64,000 nucleotides of DNA from positions 6,499,561 through 6,563,560 of the forward strand of contig NC_019867.2 in NCBI RefSeq assembly GCF_002234675.1, read 5' to 3'. This document shows, one piece after another, positions 43,483-56,536 of the stretch. The stretch is from Oryzias latipes (taxonomy: Eukaryota > Chordata > Actinopteri > Beloniformes > Adrianichthyidae). Position 1 is the first letter of the stretch. Each line of letters begins with the position of its first letter. The position numbers and the translations under genes are program-made. Under the pieces are notes generated by a model, which worked only from the letters and a program-made list of their open reading frames with translations, searched no databases and was not told where the DNA came from.

Positions 43483-45371
43483 TTGTTTGACAGTAAACTG
43501 CAGAAAATACTTATTTATTTAAATACTTCCCTTTGAATCAGACAGTATAATGTATTTTGATTAATGTATTTTGATTAATGTATTTTGAGTTCCTCCTATC
43601 TGCAACCACTTACTCATAATGGGTCAGGCACAGATTCTCAGGGATCCCTTTTCTTTTTGCAGCACCGATTACTAGGAGCCCCTCATGCACACACAGCAGC
43701 TTAAAAAGGCGGGATGGTGGTGGATGTGGGTAGATCATCAAAGAAATGTAAATCCTCGTCTGCTGCAGGCGGAGGTTCCCAAGACAGAGCTTTACAGCTG
43801 GAGCGCTACGGCAGCCTCAGTAATCACATATGCAAAAAAAATAAAGAAATAAATAAAAAGAATAGCTCAAAAACTTACAAACAGAAACACGATGGCGGCA
43901 GCTTGAGCGTAATTTGCCCCTCTGGATTTCATGTTTCTATGGAGAAGAATTTCTATTTTTAGAAATGCTAAAAATAGATCTTTTCTGTAGCTCCAAGGCT
44001 TTGAATCATGTCTGAATAAACCCAACAGTCTTTGCGGTGTTGGGTTTTCTTAAGGAGCTTTAGTTCATTCATTGCGTAAAGTTTGCTCTCCCCTGACCAT
44101 CACAAAATGTAAAAATAAATGTAAGGCCTACTGAGAGGAGAAACAGCAAGAAATTGGAATTTTTTTTTAAAGAAGATTTTTGCTATTTTTGGTTACTAAA
44201 AACTCAAATATTGAGAGATATGAACATCTTTTCAAACACTCAAGTTTGATACAAAACCTCAAACATCTAAAACTGAGACGACCAGACAAGTGATCAGCGA
44301 CAACCCTGATAACTCGCTCGGTTCATTAACAAGCTCCAGCAAAGTGGACCCATAGCAGCTCAGGAACACCACAGACTTATTGTGGAGGCGAGTTGTGCGA
44401 GTATGTGGGGTGGTAGGGGGGCAACTTTGTAGCCGTGGAAACTGTTGCTAAGTAGCAAACTAAGGCATAAACGGGGACAAATATATATTGTGAATGAAGC
44501 AATTAGCAAAAAAACTAAAAATAACTATTTTTCCAGAAAGTTTACTTCTGGAGTGATGCAGAAGATGCACAATATGTTAAAAAACAAAAACGCACCAAAG
44601 TGCCTTTAGTGACTTCCACTTTCTGTTTACCTTCAAACTATCAAAGTCCTTTTACATCTTTCCATGTTATGTGAAAAGATTGTAATTTATTCCCTTCTTT
44701 TATAAAATATGGTGAGTTTTTCCAAAAACTATCATGCAACATAACTGAGGTGAATGAAAAAAATCTAGGGCAAATTAAAAAATTAGAGCCTTTCTAAAAT
44801 ACTTCCAAAACAATCACAATAAAAGCTTTTTATACTACATTTTTTGATAAATTGTTCATGAAAGGGAACCAAATGGAATGAGTCGGAAACATAATAAAAT
44901 GGCTGCATCTCTTAGCATTTATGGAGATTAAATATTTATGTAAGAAACTAAAATAGAAGTAAAAAAAGTTCTTATTTCTTAAATTGTTGTTTTTTCTTTA
45001 AGGTTATTGTGCCCTATCATGCTTGAATATTTGATTTGATGAATATCAATAGGTTACATTTACATTTGCTTACATTTCCAGATATACGGTAGCAAATTGT
45101 GTTAATAATGCTAAAAGTCAATTTGAAAATTCTGCGAAACACAATTCAATCCCCGTTTAAGATGAGAGAAAATATAATTTAAAAATTTTCGGACAGACAT
45201 ACAGTGTGGAGTTGTGAAACATCAAACATATACTAATTGATGCAATAGGACTTTTTTAAAAGGAAATTGGCAATTTTTTTTTATTTTCGTGGACTTTAGA
45301 GAGTTTTAAACATATCTTAATAAAAAAAATTTAAAAAAAGGATTTACTGTCAGTTCTTTGATGTAAAACAC
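43483..45371. other. intergenic DNA
   Basis: Contains a triple 14-bp direct repeat of the type ATTAATGTATTTTG (43548-43586). At 44429-44460 lie two X-box-like motifs. No gene seen. Confidence 0.4.
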
Positions 45372-45477
45372 AGGGTTGTGTCAGGAAAGGCATCCAGCTT
45401 AAAGTCTCTGCCAAACCACCTGCGCGAATCAGTGAAAGCTGATTTGTCGTGGCGACCCCTGAAGAGATATGCCAAGA
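45372..45477 (+). mobile_element. 3' half of the same SINE family
   Basis: TGTGTCAGGAAAGGCATCCA through GTCGTGGCGACCCCTGAAG and AGAGATATGCC matches the 3' half of 51371-51576 with divergence. Confidence 0.6.
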
Positions 45478-47217
45478 GGTGGACAAAAACAACAGCCTAT
45501 GGGACCGGAAGTTTGCTTTTTAAGTATGCATTATTACAGTGAATTATCATTTTCCAGCACCTGGACCATGGTATAAAACAGGATCATTTTCTTCTGTCTG
45601 ACTCCTGTTATTCATGGCTCCTTTTATTTTGAAATGTCTTGCATGCATAGTTAAGTTGGCATGAACATTGACCAATAAATACATTTGTTTGTATTTTATA
45701 AAGAGGATTTATTAGTTTTGGTAAACATTTGACCTTTTTGGGACTTGAATCCTGGAGGTTTAGAGGTAAATCTGGTCTGGATTATAAGAACACTCTTTAG
45801 CATCGTCTCCCCTGCACCCTAAAGGTTGGAAAGTTTTTTTTGGAGGGGTGGGGGACTTGGAAAAAGGTGGGCTGTGCAGCATCTTTGAAGTGAAACAGAG
45901 CAGTCTCCCGAGCACCGCCATGCTCCTCCATCTTCCTCCCTGCCTGTGAAATCTGAGTTACAGAAAACAGGGACAAAGAGGACATCCCATTAATATGCTA
46001 ATCCGTGGCAGAATGACTCCAGCACACAGAGCAGATCCAGACGAACATGCGTGTCATCTGTGAGGCAAGCTTTGCAAAATTAAAAGAGAAGAGGTGGAGG
46101 AAGTATAGTGGATATGACGCTGACACGATGAGCATAAAAAACAGAAGAGTTGGGTTTGTAGAAAGGGAATCCCCAACAACAAAAATGCATCATTCTGCCT
46201 TTTGAACAGCAGAAGCAGAGAAAAAAAAATAAGCGATATATTCTTAGTGGGAGCATGTGCTGCGTGTCCTCGCCATGTGTGGCCTCCCTTGCATCAATAA
46301 TCCATGCAACCTGATCATGTGGGGAGACAGCAGAGAACTAAAGGCTTATATAAGAGTCAGGTCTGAGCTTGGGGGTGGGGGATTGACTGATCCAGACCTG
46401 ATGACTGGAAGAAAATAAAAAAGCTGCTGCATCTCTATTGTACGACAACAGCGACTGCCAATCACAGAGCATTTGTTGAGCCGCTGATAAGGTCGATGGC
46501 GGCTTGAACTGGTGGGGAATTTTGCTGGCAGCATCTCCTCAACCCTGCTGATCGGAGGCCTGAGCCAAATAGGAGCTGCTGCCGTGGTCTCAGGAAAGCA
46601 GGACTTCTCGTGCCTCTCGGAGGGACACTGACATGGACAGGCAGCCCGAATGTTTCATCCCTCCCTCCTTATCTCCTCGGCCAAAATCCCCTGCCTCCAG
46701 AAAGCAATTTAAAGGCCAGGGAGACAGGAGAGAAGGGTTCGCAGATACAGGAATGCAAGCTCGTGATAAAGCTTCAGACTTTAAATATACAGCTTCGTGC
46801 ACACATTCTCTCTCAAGTGACATTTAAGATCAATACATTTTACGCAGATAGTTCCTCAGTTATTTGACAAAAAACAAAATAACCATTTTGAATCATTCAA
46901 AATCATAAATAAAATGCTCAACCTAATAAAGCCCTCTACATCAAAATAAATTGACAAATTTAAGATATTTTTAAATCCACAAAACAATTGCCATTCTATT
47001 TTTATGAAAAATGGTATCGATTGGGATATATTGGGTGATTTGTTAAGTTTTGGTAAAGAACAATGTTAGTTTAAGATCCAAAAATAATGAGGAGTTTCCT
47101 GAAATAAATATTTTCAAATGGTTTTCTGCCTCCCACTCCTTTTTAAAAGTTTATTAAACTCTTTTTCAGAAACTTCATATTTGATGGATTCAATGATTCG
47201 TGTATATGAAGCACAAA
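45478..47217. other. intergenic DNA, GC-richer block at 45.9-46.8 kb
   Basis: The block 45950-46780 is non-repetitive and GC-richer (CATTAATATGCTAATCCG, CATCAATAATCCATGCAACC, a TATATAAG box at 46350-46357). It could hold enhancers or a missed short exon; no frame is convincing. Confidence 0.35.
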
Positions 47218-48385
47218 TACAGTACAGACCAAAAGTTTGGACACATCTTTTCATTAAAAGAGTTTTACTTTATTTTCACATGAAAATTGTAGATTCACAC
47301 TGAAGGCATCATAACTGTGAATTAACATGTGGAATTATATACATAACAAAAAAGTGTGAAACAGATGAAAATATGTCATATTTTAGGTTCTTCATAGTAG
47401 CCACCTTTTGATACGATTACTGCTTTGCACACTCTTGGCATTCTCCTGATGAGCTTCAAGAGGCAGTCACCTGGAATGGTCTTCCAACAGTCTTGAAGGA
47501 GTTTCCAGAGAAGCTTAGCACTTGTTGGCCCTTTTGCTTTCACTCTGCAGTCCAGCTCACCCCAAACCATCTCCATTGGGTTCAGGTCCGGTGACTGTGG
47601 AGGCCAGGTTATCTGGTGCAGCATCCAATCACTCTCCTTGGTCAAATAGCCCTTACACAGCCTGAAGGTGTGTTTGGGGTCGTTGTCCTGTTGAAAAATA
47701 AATGATGGTCCAACTGAACGCAAACCGGATGGAATAGCATATCGCTGCAAGATGCTGTGGTAGCCATGCTGGTTCAGTATGCCTTCAATTTGGAATAAAT
47801 CCCCAACAGTGTCACCAGCAAAGCACCCCCCACACCATCACACCTCCTCCTCCATGCTTCATGGTGGGAACCAGGTATGTAGAGTCCATCTGTTCACCTT
47901 TTCGTCATGCATTCAGCACACAATATTTAAACTGCTGTTTTAACTGTTAACTTGTTTTGTGTTTTATTGTTGTATTTTTATGCTCTTACATATTTTTGAA
48001 CTGTGAGGTGACCTTGAGTGTCCAGAAAGGCGCCATATAAATACAATTATTATTTTTCTGCGTGGCCCAAAGACACGGTGGATGGAACCAAAAATCTCCA
48101 ATTTGGACTCATCAGACCAAGGCACAGATTTCCACTGGTCTCATGTCTATTCCTTGTGTTCTTTAGCCCAAACAAGTCTCTTCTGCTTGCAGTGGTTTCC
48201 TAGCAGATATTCTACCATGAAGGCCTGATTCACACGGTCTCCTTTTAACAGTAGTAGAGATGTGTCTGCTGCTAGAACTCTGTGTGCATTGACCTGCTCT
48301 CTAATCTGAGCTGCTGTTAACCTGCCATTTCTGAGGCTGATCGGATAAACTTATCCTCAGCAGCAGAGGTGACTCTTGGTCTTGG
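47218..48385 (-). mobile_element. Tc1-like DNA transposon, defective, with nested insertion
   Basis: The terminus at 47219 (TACAGACCAAAAGTTTGGAC) is the typical fish Tc1-like inverted-repeat end. On the minus strand, 47750-47376 encodes the transposase C-terminal half: QQDNDPKHT holds the second catalytic Asp and WPPQSPDLNPMEMVWGELD the glutamate of the DD34E triad. Further N-terminal transposase DNA follows to about 48370. It is split by a foreign segment at 47908-48054. The far inverted repeat is missing, so the copy is dead. Confidence 0.88.
47908..48054 (+). mobile_element. LINE/SINE tail nested in the Tc1 copy
   Basis: The segment ends GGTGACCTTGAGTGTCCAG, AAAGGCGCCATATAAATAC, AATTATTATTT, a common fish retrotransposon 3' tail. 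It interrupts otherwise collinear Tc1 transposase sequence (TTCACCTTTT resumes as TCTGCGTGG), so it inserted after the Tc1 copy. Confidence 0.65.
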
Positions 48386-51370
48386 ACTTGGACTATGCAA
48401 CTCCCAACTTTGTTTAACACATAAAGACAGTCCAACACCGCCAGATGTTTGATGCTTTAACGCAACACCCCACCTGGTTTGCAACTTAAAATAAGAAAAA
48501 AATAAATAAATAAGACATTTTGATAGAGCACCCTGTACCTCTCCGATTTACTTCATCATTAAGCACAACCAGAATTAATCCCTTTACAAGGTGCGCTGTC
48601 ATTTTTTAAAAGAAAAAGACTTAAGTAGGTGTGTGTATTTGCAAGAGTCTGGCAATACCAGAACCCTTTTTCCAGTGTATTTTCATGACATAGAAAAAGA
48701 CTACCTGAATATCAATATGCCTTACTTTGTAATAAATTGTAAAAGGCAGCCGTTTCTCATACAAGTTGCTTTTATCCAGGCGAACTCAGTGCTTTTACTT
48801 TGGTAAGTTAGGAAATTGGTTCTTAAAGGGAACATTGTCTGATTTACACAAAATATTTTTCAGTATAAGAAAAAAAACCCAACAGAATGGATGTGCCTTA
48901 ACCAATCCAGTTTTGTTGAATGTATGTCTCATAACGACAAAAGCCACGGGGCTGACTGAATATTTCACACAAACTGGATCTTTTAGTTGTTTTTTGCGCT
49001 GTAGAGCTGCTTAAAGCGTCTCAGTGTGCGGTGCCACTAACTAGCGTTCATGTGTTTAGGGGAAAACAATTGTCAGAGGCTCAGTTAAATTGATAAAAGT
49101 ATCGCCAAATGATTTATCACCGTATCGATGGAAGTTGGTTCAAATGACCTCATCAGCCCGTACTTCTGAGATTGTCAGGAAGGGAGTTCAATGGACCCAA
49201 AAGATGCAGACTGCTCAGAAATAAGAATGTAAAAAAAAAAAAAAAAAAAAAAAAAAACATAGTTCCACAGGGCAAAAGAAGATTCTCTGTGGGTATAAAT
49301 TAATTGCTCCTTAGTTAGTCCACCAGGACGTGTCATTAGGACTGTGACAAAAGGAAAAAAGGTTGTTCCCAGGTAAGGAAGACTTGTGTGAAAACTGATG
49401 TCAGTGGGTTCACTCACTTCTGTCACGAGGAGGAATGTTGTGGATCCAAGAATGTGCACTGAAGACATCCAGAGGAGGAGAGAGGGAGAGGCACAGCAGG
49501 GCAACCCAAATGAACTTTGCTCAAAATTGAGTAGAATCCAAACAGTTCATGCTCAAAATCTAAATAGAAGAAAACAGAGTCTGAACAATGTCACTGCATT
49601 GAAAACTAAAAAAGGAAGCAGGTGACCCAAACAGCAGCAACGTTTGGTCCAAAGTCGCAAACATTCCAGTAACTGGAGACTTTCTGCCACTGATCAGCTG
49701 GGCAGTGCTTGCTGTAAAGGCTGCGACACAGCTGAAACTGATCAAAAGATTTACCTGGCAAGGCCGCCTGCAGGTAGGGAAAGGGGTGTGTCCTGAGAGT
49801 CATGAACAAGGAAACCACTTCTACTGCCTCTAGTGGAATCACGGTGAACTACAGGTCAGAAAACATGTATCAAGTTCTGAAAATTGATTTTTCAGGAAAG
49901 TTTGGCTCAAGCTATTGAGATAGGGGTCTCCAAAATGCATGCATCAAAAATGATACCAATGGTTATGTAGGGTTAATGTGAGTTTCGACAAGCTTTCCTT
50001 CAGCTCAGAGACAGACTGCCTTCCTGACCTGGTTTTGTCACAACTTCCTCCAAGTGTTCAGTAAAAATTACAGCTGTGATGCTTTTTATGAGGCCTGACT
50101 GAGGCTTAAAATGGCCAATTAAAAAGTGGAAGCCCCCAGTCAGCTTGAAAGAACTTGGCTGTGCTTCAGTTTGTGATTAGTCTTAACCTGGACGGTGACA
50201 GTTAATTAAATATTGAGGCAGCTTAAATTGATTCAATGTGCCTTTGCTTTATCGGTCACTTCTTTAATTGACGTTCTAATCTCACTCGGCTCTTCTTCTT
50301 TTGCAGACAGACTCCGCTCCTTATCTAAAAGAGTGCACATGTTTAAGGGGCAGAAATACATCCAAGCAGATATTTTAGTACACAGAAGAAGCTGTAAGAG
50401 TTTTGGTCAATTTAGATCATTCATGACAGTGGTAGGCTTTGTAAAGAACATTTGTTTTTTGAATGCAACAGAAATAAATCCAAAGACAGGAAATCCCCTT
50501 TTTTACTAGATAGAATTTGGATTTTCTGGGATAACAGAGACAAGAGGTCCACTCCTCTCCCTGCTTCTGAACTGTATCAGAATATTCCTTATTAAAGGAA
50601 CGCTGCAAATGAGGAAAATTATTTTAAATATTTGCTGCTTTAGACAGTCGCAGGAGAAGCCACAAGGCTGCACCCTGACATCGTCCAGAAATGAGAAAAT
50701 CCCTCTAAAAGCACCTTCAAATCTACCCTAATTAACTTGTGGCATCTTCTTTAATCCTGTCAGAAACTGAAACATAAAAAAACAATTTGTCGGAGGACTG
50801 AAACATACTTAAGGCTTGTTGCCAAGCAACAGCTGTTCTTTTAAAACGTACAGTTTTAGTTTCAGACTTAGAACAGGCAGAAGTATCAAAACTGCTTTGG
50901 CATGATGTGAATTTTGTTGCTTTTGAATAAACTCACCTCATCCCTGCAAGGCAATTAAAAGGTAAATAAAACAGACCTATTGATTTTTGCCTTTACTTTT
51001 TAATGAATTAATCAAGGATTTGGAATTTTCTCTAAAAGGTATTTGAAAAAAAATCTGCATTTACTTTTTTACTTTCTTCTCACTTTCTATTACTTTCAAA
51101 AGCCTTGGTATTTTTGAAGAACTAGGTGAAATGTTTTATTTTATTTCTTTTTGTCCAAAACATGTTTATCATAGTTAGCTACAGTCATTTATATTCAGAG
51201 TCAATGTTTCACTGTAAGATATTTTTAACATTTTTATCAAACTCAGAATTCTTCACAGATATAAGATGTCTAAGTTGAAATACCTTTATTTTAGGTTAAA
51301 CCTTCATGCTGTGTCACTAATTCAGCACATACCATTTAATCAAATTACACTTAAATTGGCATCACAATAA
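48386..51370. other. intergenic DNA
   Basis: A 27-base A run at 49231-49257. The interval 50120-50240 is non-repetitive with homeodomain-like sites (GGCCAATTAAAAAG, CAGTTAATTAAATA) and may be an enhancer. No gene is recognised. Confidence 0.4.
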
Positions 51371-51576
51371 ACGTGCTGGTTTGCGGCGCCTTCCGTCCGT
51401 GAAACCCGGGTTCGACTCCAGGCTGCTCCCTGTTCCCTTCTCTACCTCTGCCGGTTCCAAGCCCGGTTAGAGAAGGTTGCGCCAGGAAGGGCATCCGGCG
51501 TAAAACATTGCCAAATTTACCATGCGACTTGTTCGCTGTGGCGACCCCTGATGGGAGAAGCCGAAAGTGGAAGAAG
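51371..51576 (+). mobile_element. tRNA-like SINE, near full length
   Basis: Head with GTGCTGGTTTGCGGCGCCTT and B-box-like GGGTTCGACTCCAGG. The body reads GGAAGGGCATCCGGCGTAAA and ends GCGACCCCTGATGGGAGAAG, then GAAGAAG. The same family appears reversed at 43236-43482 and truncated at 45372-45477. Confidence 0.8.
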
Positions 51577-52344
51577 AATTGAAAATAAACTCAGGCATGA
51601 AGGGGTTAAACTACACAACCTTTAATAATTTTTCTATATCCTGTGTTTTTCACAATAATAGCATTTTTTTGGCACCAGTGTCAAGTCTTTCTTGGTGAAG
51701 TAATTTTATTTTGGTTAATATGTTTCAACAAAGAAAGATGGAAATAGTATAAAGGGTTAAGATTGTTATAATTAAAACAAGCAATAAAACATGCAAAGGA
51801 AATTGATTTGCGCGTCAAAAACAGCATGTCATTAAAATATTCACGCAGATTCAAGGCAAAACTAACAGAACTTAACAGACCCACAGTCTGATGTATTTGC
51901 ATGAATATGTAGATTATCTTTGTTTCATTTGAAGGTGGTCCACTTTAATAATGCTGTGGGATGTAATTTCTCTGAAAGCAGGCTCAGAACTCAGATTATG
52001 TGGTTAAATCCCAATCAGACCATCAAAGTGAGCTGCTTTTTTGTTCACTGTACTGTAAAGCTCAACCTAACACTGTGGATAACCTGGAATATCTCATGCT
52101 GAAAAGCTGATTTTTTGGTCACGTTGAAACCTCTTCTACCTTAAAAAGGGGGAATAGCACCACCCAATGGGCGTTTTCTGGTTACACATCTTTTCCTCTG
52201 GGACAGGAGCAAAAAATAAAATCTATTTGAATTGCATACCAACAGATGAAAAATAACAAAAATATCTGAAGTTTGACCCACACACATGTGCACTTATTAA
52301 AGGTTTGCTAGTGAAACTATAAAGTGGACAGCAAACAACGTTTT
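51577..52344. other. intergenic DNA before pcna 3' end
   Basis: AT-rich; no gene. Confidence 0.5.
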
Positions 52345-52360
52345 TTAACAACTTGAATCC

Positions 52361-52366
52361 TTTATT
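52361..52366 (-). terminator. pcna: pcna polyadenylation signal
   Basis: AATAAA on the minus strand, about 320 bp after the pcna stop codon. The 3' UTR would span about 52345-52687. Confidence 0.6.
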
Positions 52367-52650
52367 TCCGATTGAATTTATGAGTACAAAACATTTGGAG
52401 CTTGCAGTGTGACGCCACAGGAATTATTTACAGAGGTGTTATCTACAACAGAATGGATACCTGCAAACAAACGGGATAAAAAGAGGGAGAGAACAGGCCT
52501 AAAACAATTGCTGGAAACTACGACAGATGTGTCTGCCAGCTACTCTGAGCGTCCCTGGACTTCATTTTGAGCCCAGGAACCTCAGAGTGACCACAGTTCA
52601 CCACAGTAAGATCCCTTCAGTCCTTCAGGAGGAGTCCCAGTCATCCATCA

Positions 52651-54745
<2,095 letters not shown>

Positions 54746-56255
54746 GCAAAAACATTTTTGTTTAGAGATTTAAAAAGGAATCTGCTTGTTGAAAAGAATT
54801 ATTTTCACATTTTGGGCATGTAAAACATATTCCCGTAGTTTTTAATACAAATTGGGAATATTTCTGACTTTTAAAAATATTACAAAAATATTTTAGAATG
54901 AAATTAAAAGGTCTAATTGTTTTTGTTTTTAAAAGAAAGTGACCTCATTCTTAACAAAACACTGGTTAAATAAATGTTTTCTCTTGTTTGGTGTGGTAGA
55001 TTATAATACTCTTAAAATAAAGTGAGAAGAGTTTTCTTAAGTCATCAGATGTCCTGCAAAAATGACACTAGTTACTATATTAATTAAATCTGAGGAAATA
55101 AGCTCCTAATGTTGATCAATATATGGAGTTGTTGTACATTTGTAACATTGAATGCCTGAATAATATTAATTTGTCTCATGTTTTACACATATGTTTGTTT
55201 TAAGAAAATTGCATCATTTACAAATGTACAAAACAAAAAGATAAACGTTTAAATGATGTTACTAAAGCATAATGCATAATATTCAGACTGTCTCGGGCCA
55301 AAGTCCTCTTATCAAAATCCCAAGGCACACCACCATCACTCACACACACACTAAAACTCTTTCGACTGCATTAACAATACGCATTCTCATCAAAGAGTCT
55401 TGAATAAGAATCAAATAAACACGAAGACAAATTTTTTGTATGATTTTTCATATTTCATGTTTGGATGAAAGCAGAGCTGATATTCTGGCAATTGTAAATG
55501 TTTTTTTTAGACCAATTAGACCAAAAGAGTGAAATTGAATGATTTTCTATGACACAGCTGATTATCCTTTCCAGTTTTCTTTTTATGTTTATATTGATGA
55601 GAATATATTGAGAAGAATAGAATTTTGCTGAGTAAGAAAAGTTAAAAAAATTTTTTTAATCAAGTATATCCAAAACATCAGTAAAACTTCATCTTCACAT
55701 TTATTTTATTTGCTTAATTTTTAATATTATCACTGGAGCAAATATTCTGCCCCTTTTTTTACACCTTCTGCTCCTGAGTCTTAAAGATGCAAACCTTTAC
55801 AGTGGAAAGTATCAATTTTACTTTCCACTGACTCCAACATCTTACTGAACAATACAGACTTTGTTAACACCGATTATGACTAGTTTAAATGTATGGAGCA
55901 TCAAGTTTCTTTTTACTACTTTAACCTCATGGATGTTGTCAATGATTGCTTGATGTTTTATGTGGAATTTGCATTTTAATAAATAAGAAAAGCTGACACA
56001 CAGATTCAAAACTAATTTTATATATAAAATTACACTCAGGAAATGTAATTTCTTCACCAGTATTTTCTTTGGCATTGTCTCAGTGCTGTTTTAATGAAAG
56101 TAAAAACACCTCAAACATTCTTGAGGTCACTGGTTCAGCTTCTGAGCTGCCATTTTTATATATATTTATCTGTGCTTCCTCATACAAGAGTTGTTCCAAA
56201 ATTAGTGACACTACTCTTCAAAATAAACCAATCTGAACAATAAAGTTGCTGTAAA
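54746..56255. other. AT-rich intergenic DNA between pcna and the aminopeptidase
   Basis: Low GC, only short open frames, no clear repeat family. Confidence 0.6.
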
Positions 56256-56259
56256 AACC

Positions 56260-56265
56260 TTTATT
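56260..56265 (-). terminator. aminopeptidase polyadenylation signal
   Basis: AATAAA on the minus strand about 270 bp past the stop codon at 56537. Confidence 0.55.
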
Positions 56266-56536
56266 AGGCAATGTGCAGTTCTTGATGTGACACGAACAAC
56301 AGGAAGTTTAAAAAAAAAAGAAGCTTTTTCCAAATACTTTTAATGCTCACAAAATGAAATGTTTTTGTAAGCAACCCCTGAGTATATAACCCATTTAAGC
56401 AAACCAACAGGCTTTTGACAGGAAGAGAGCTTAAAGTTGTAAACAAAGGAGGAGAAATAACCATTTGTGATGTTAAAGATAGTTTTTTTTTTTGTAATAC
56501 TGTACTTGGAAAATACAACTTTGCCTTTTCAGATTT

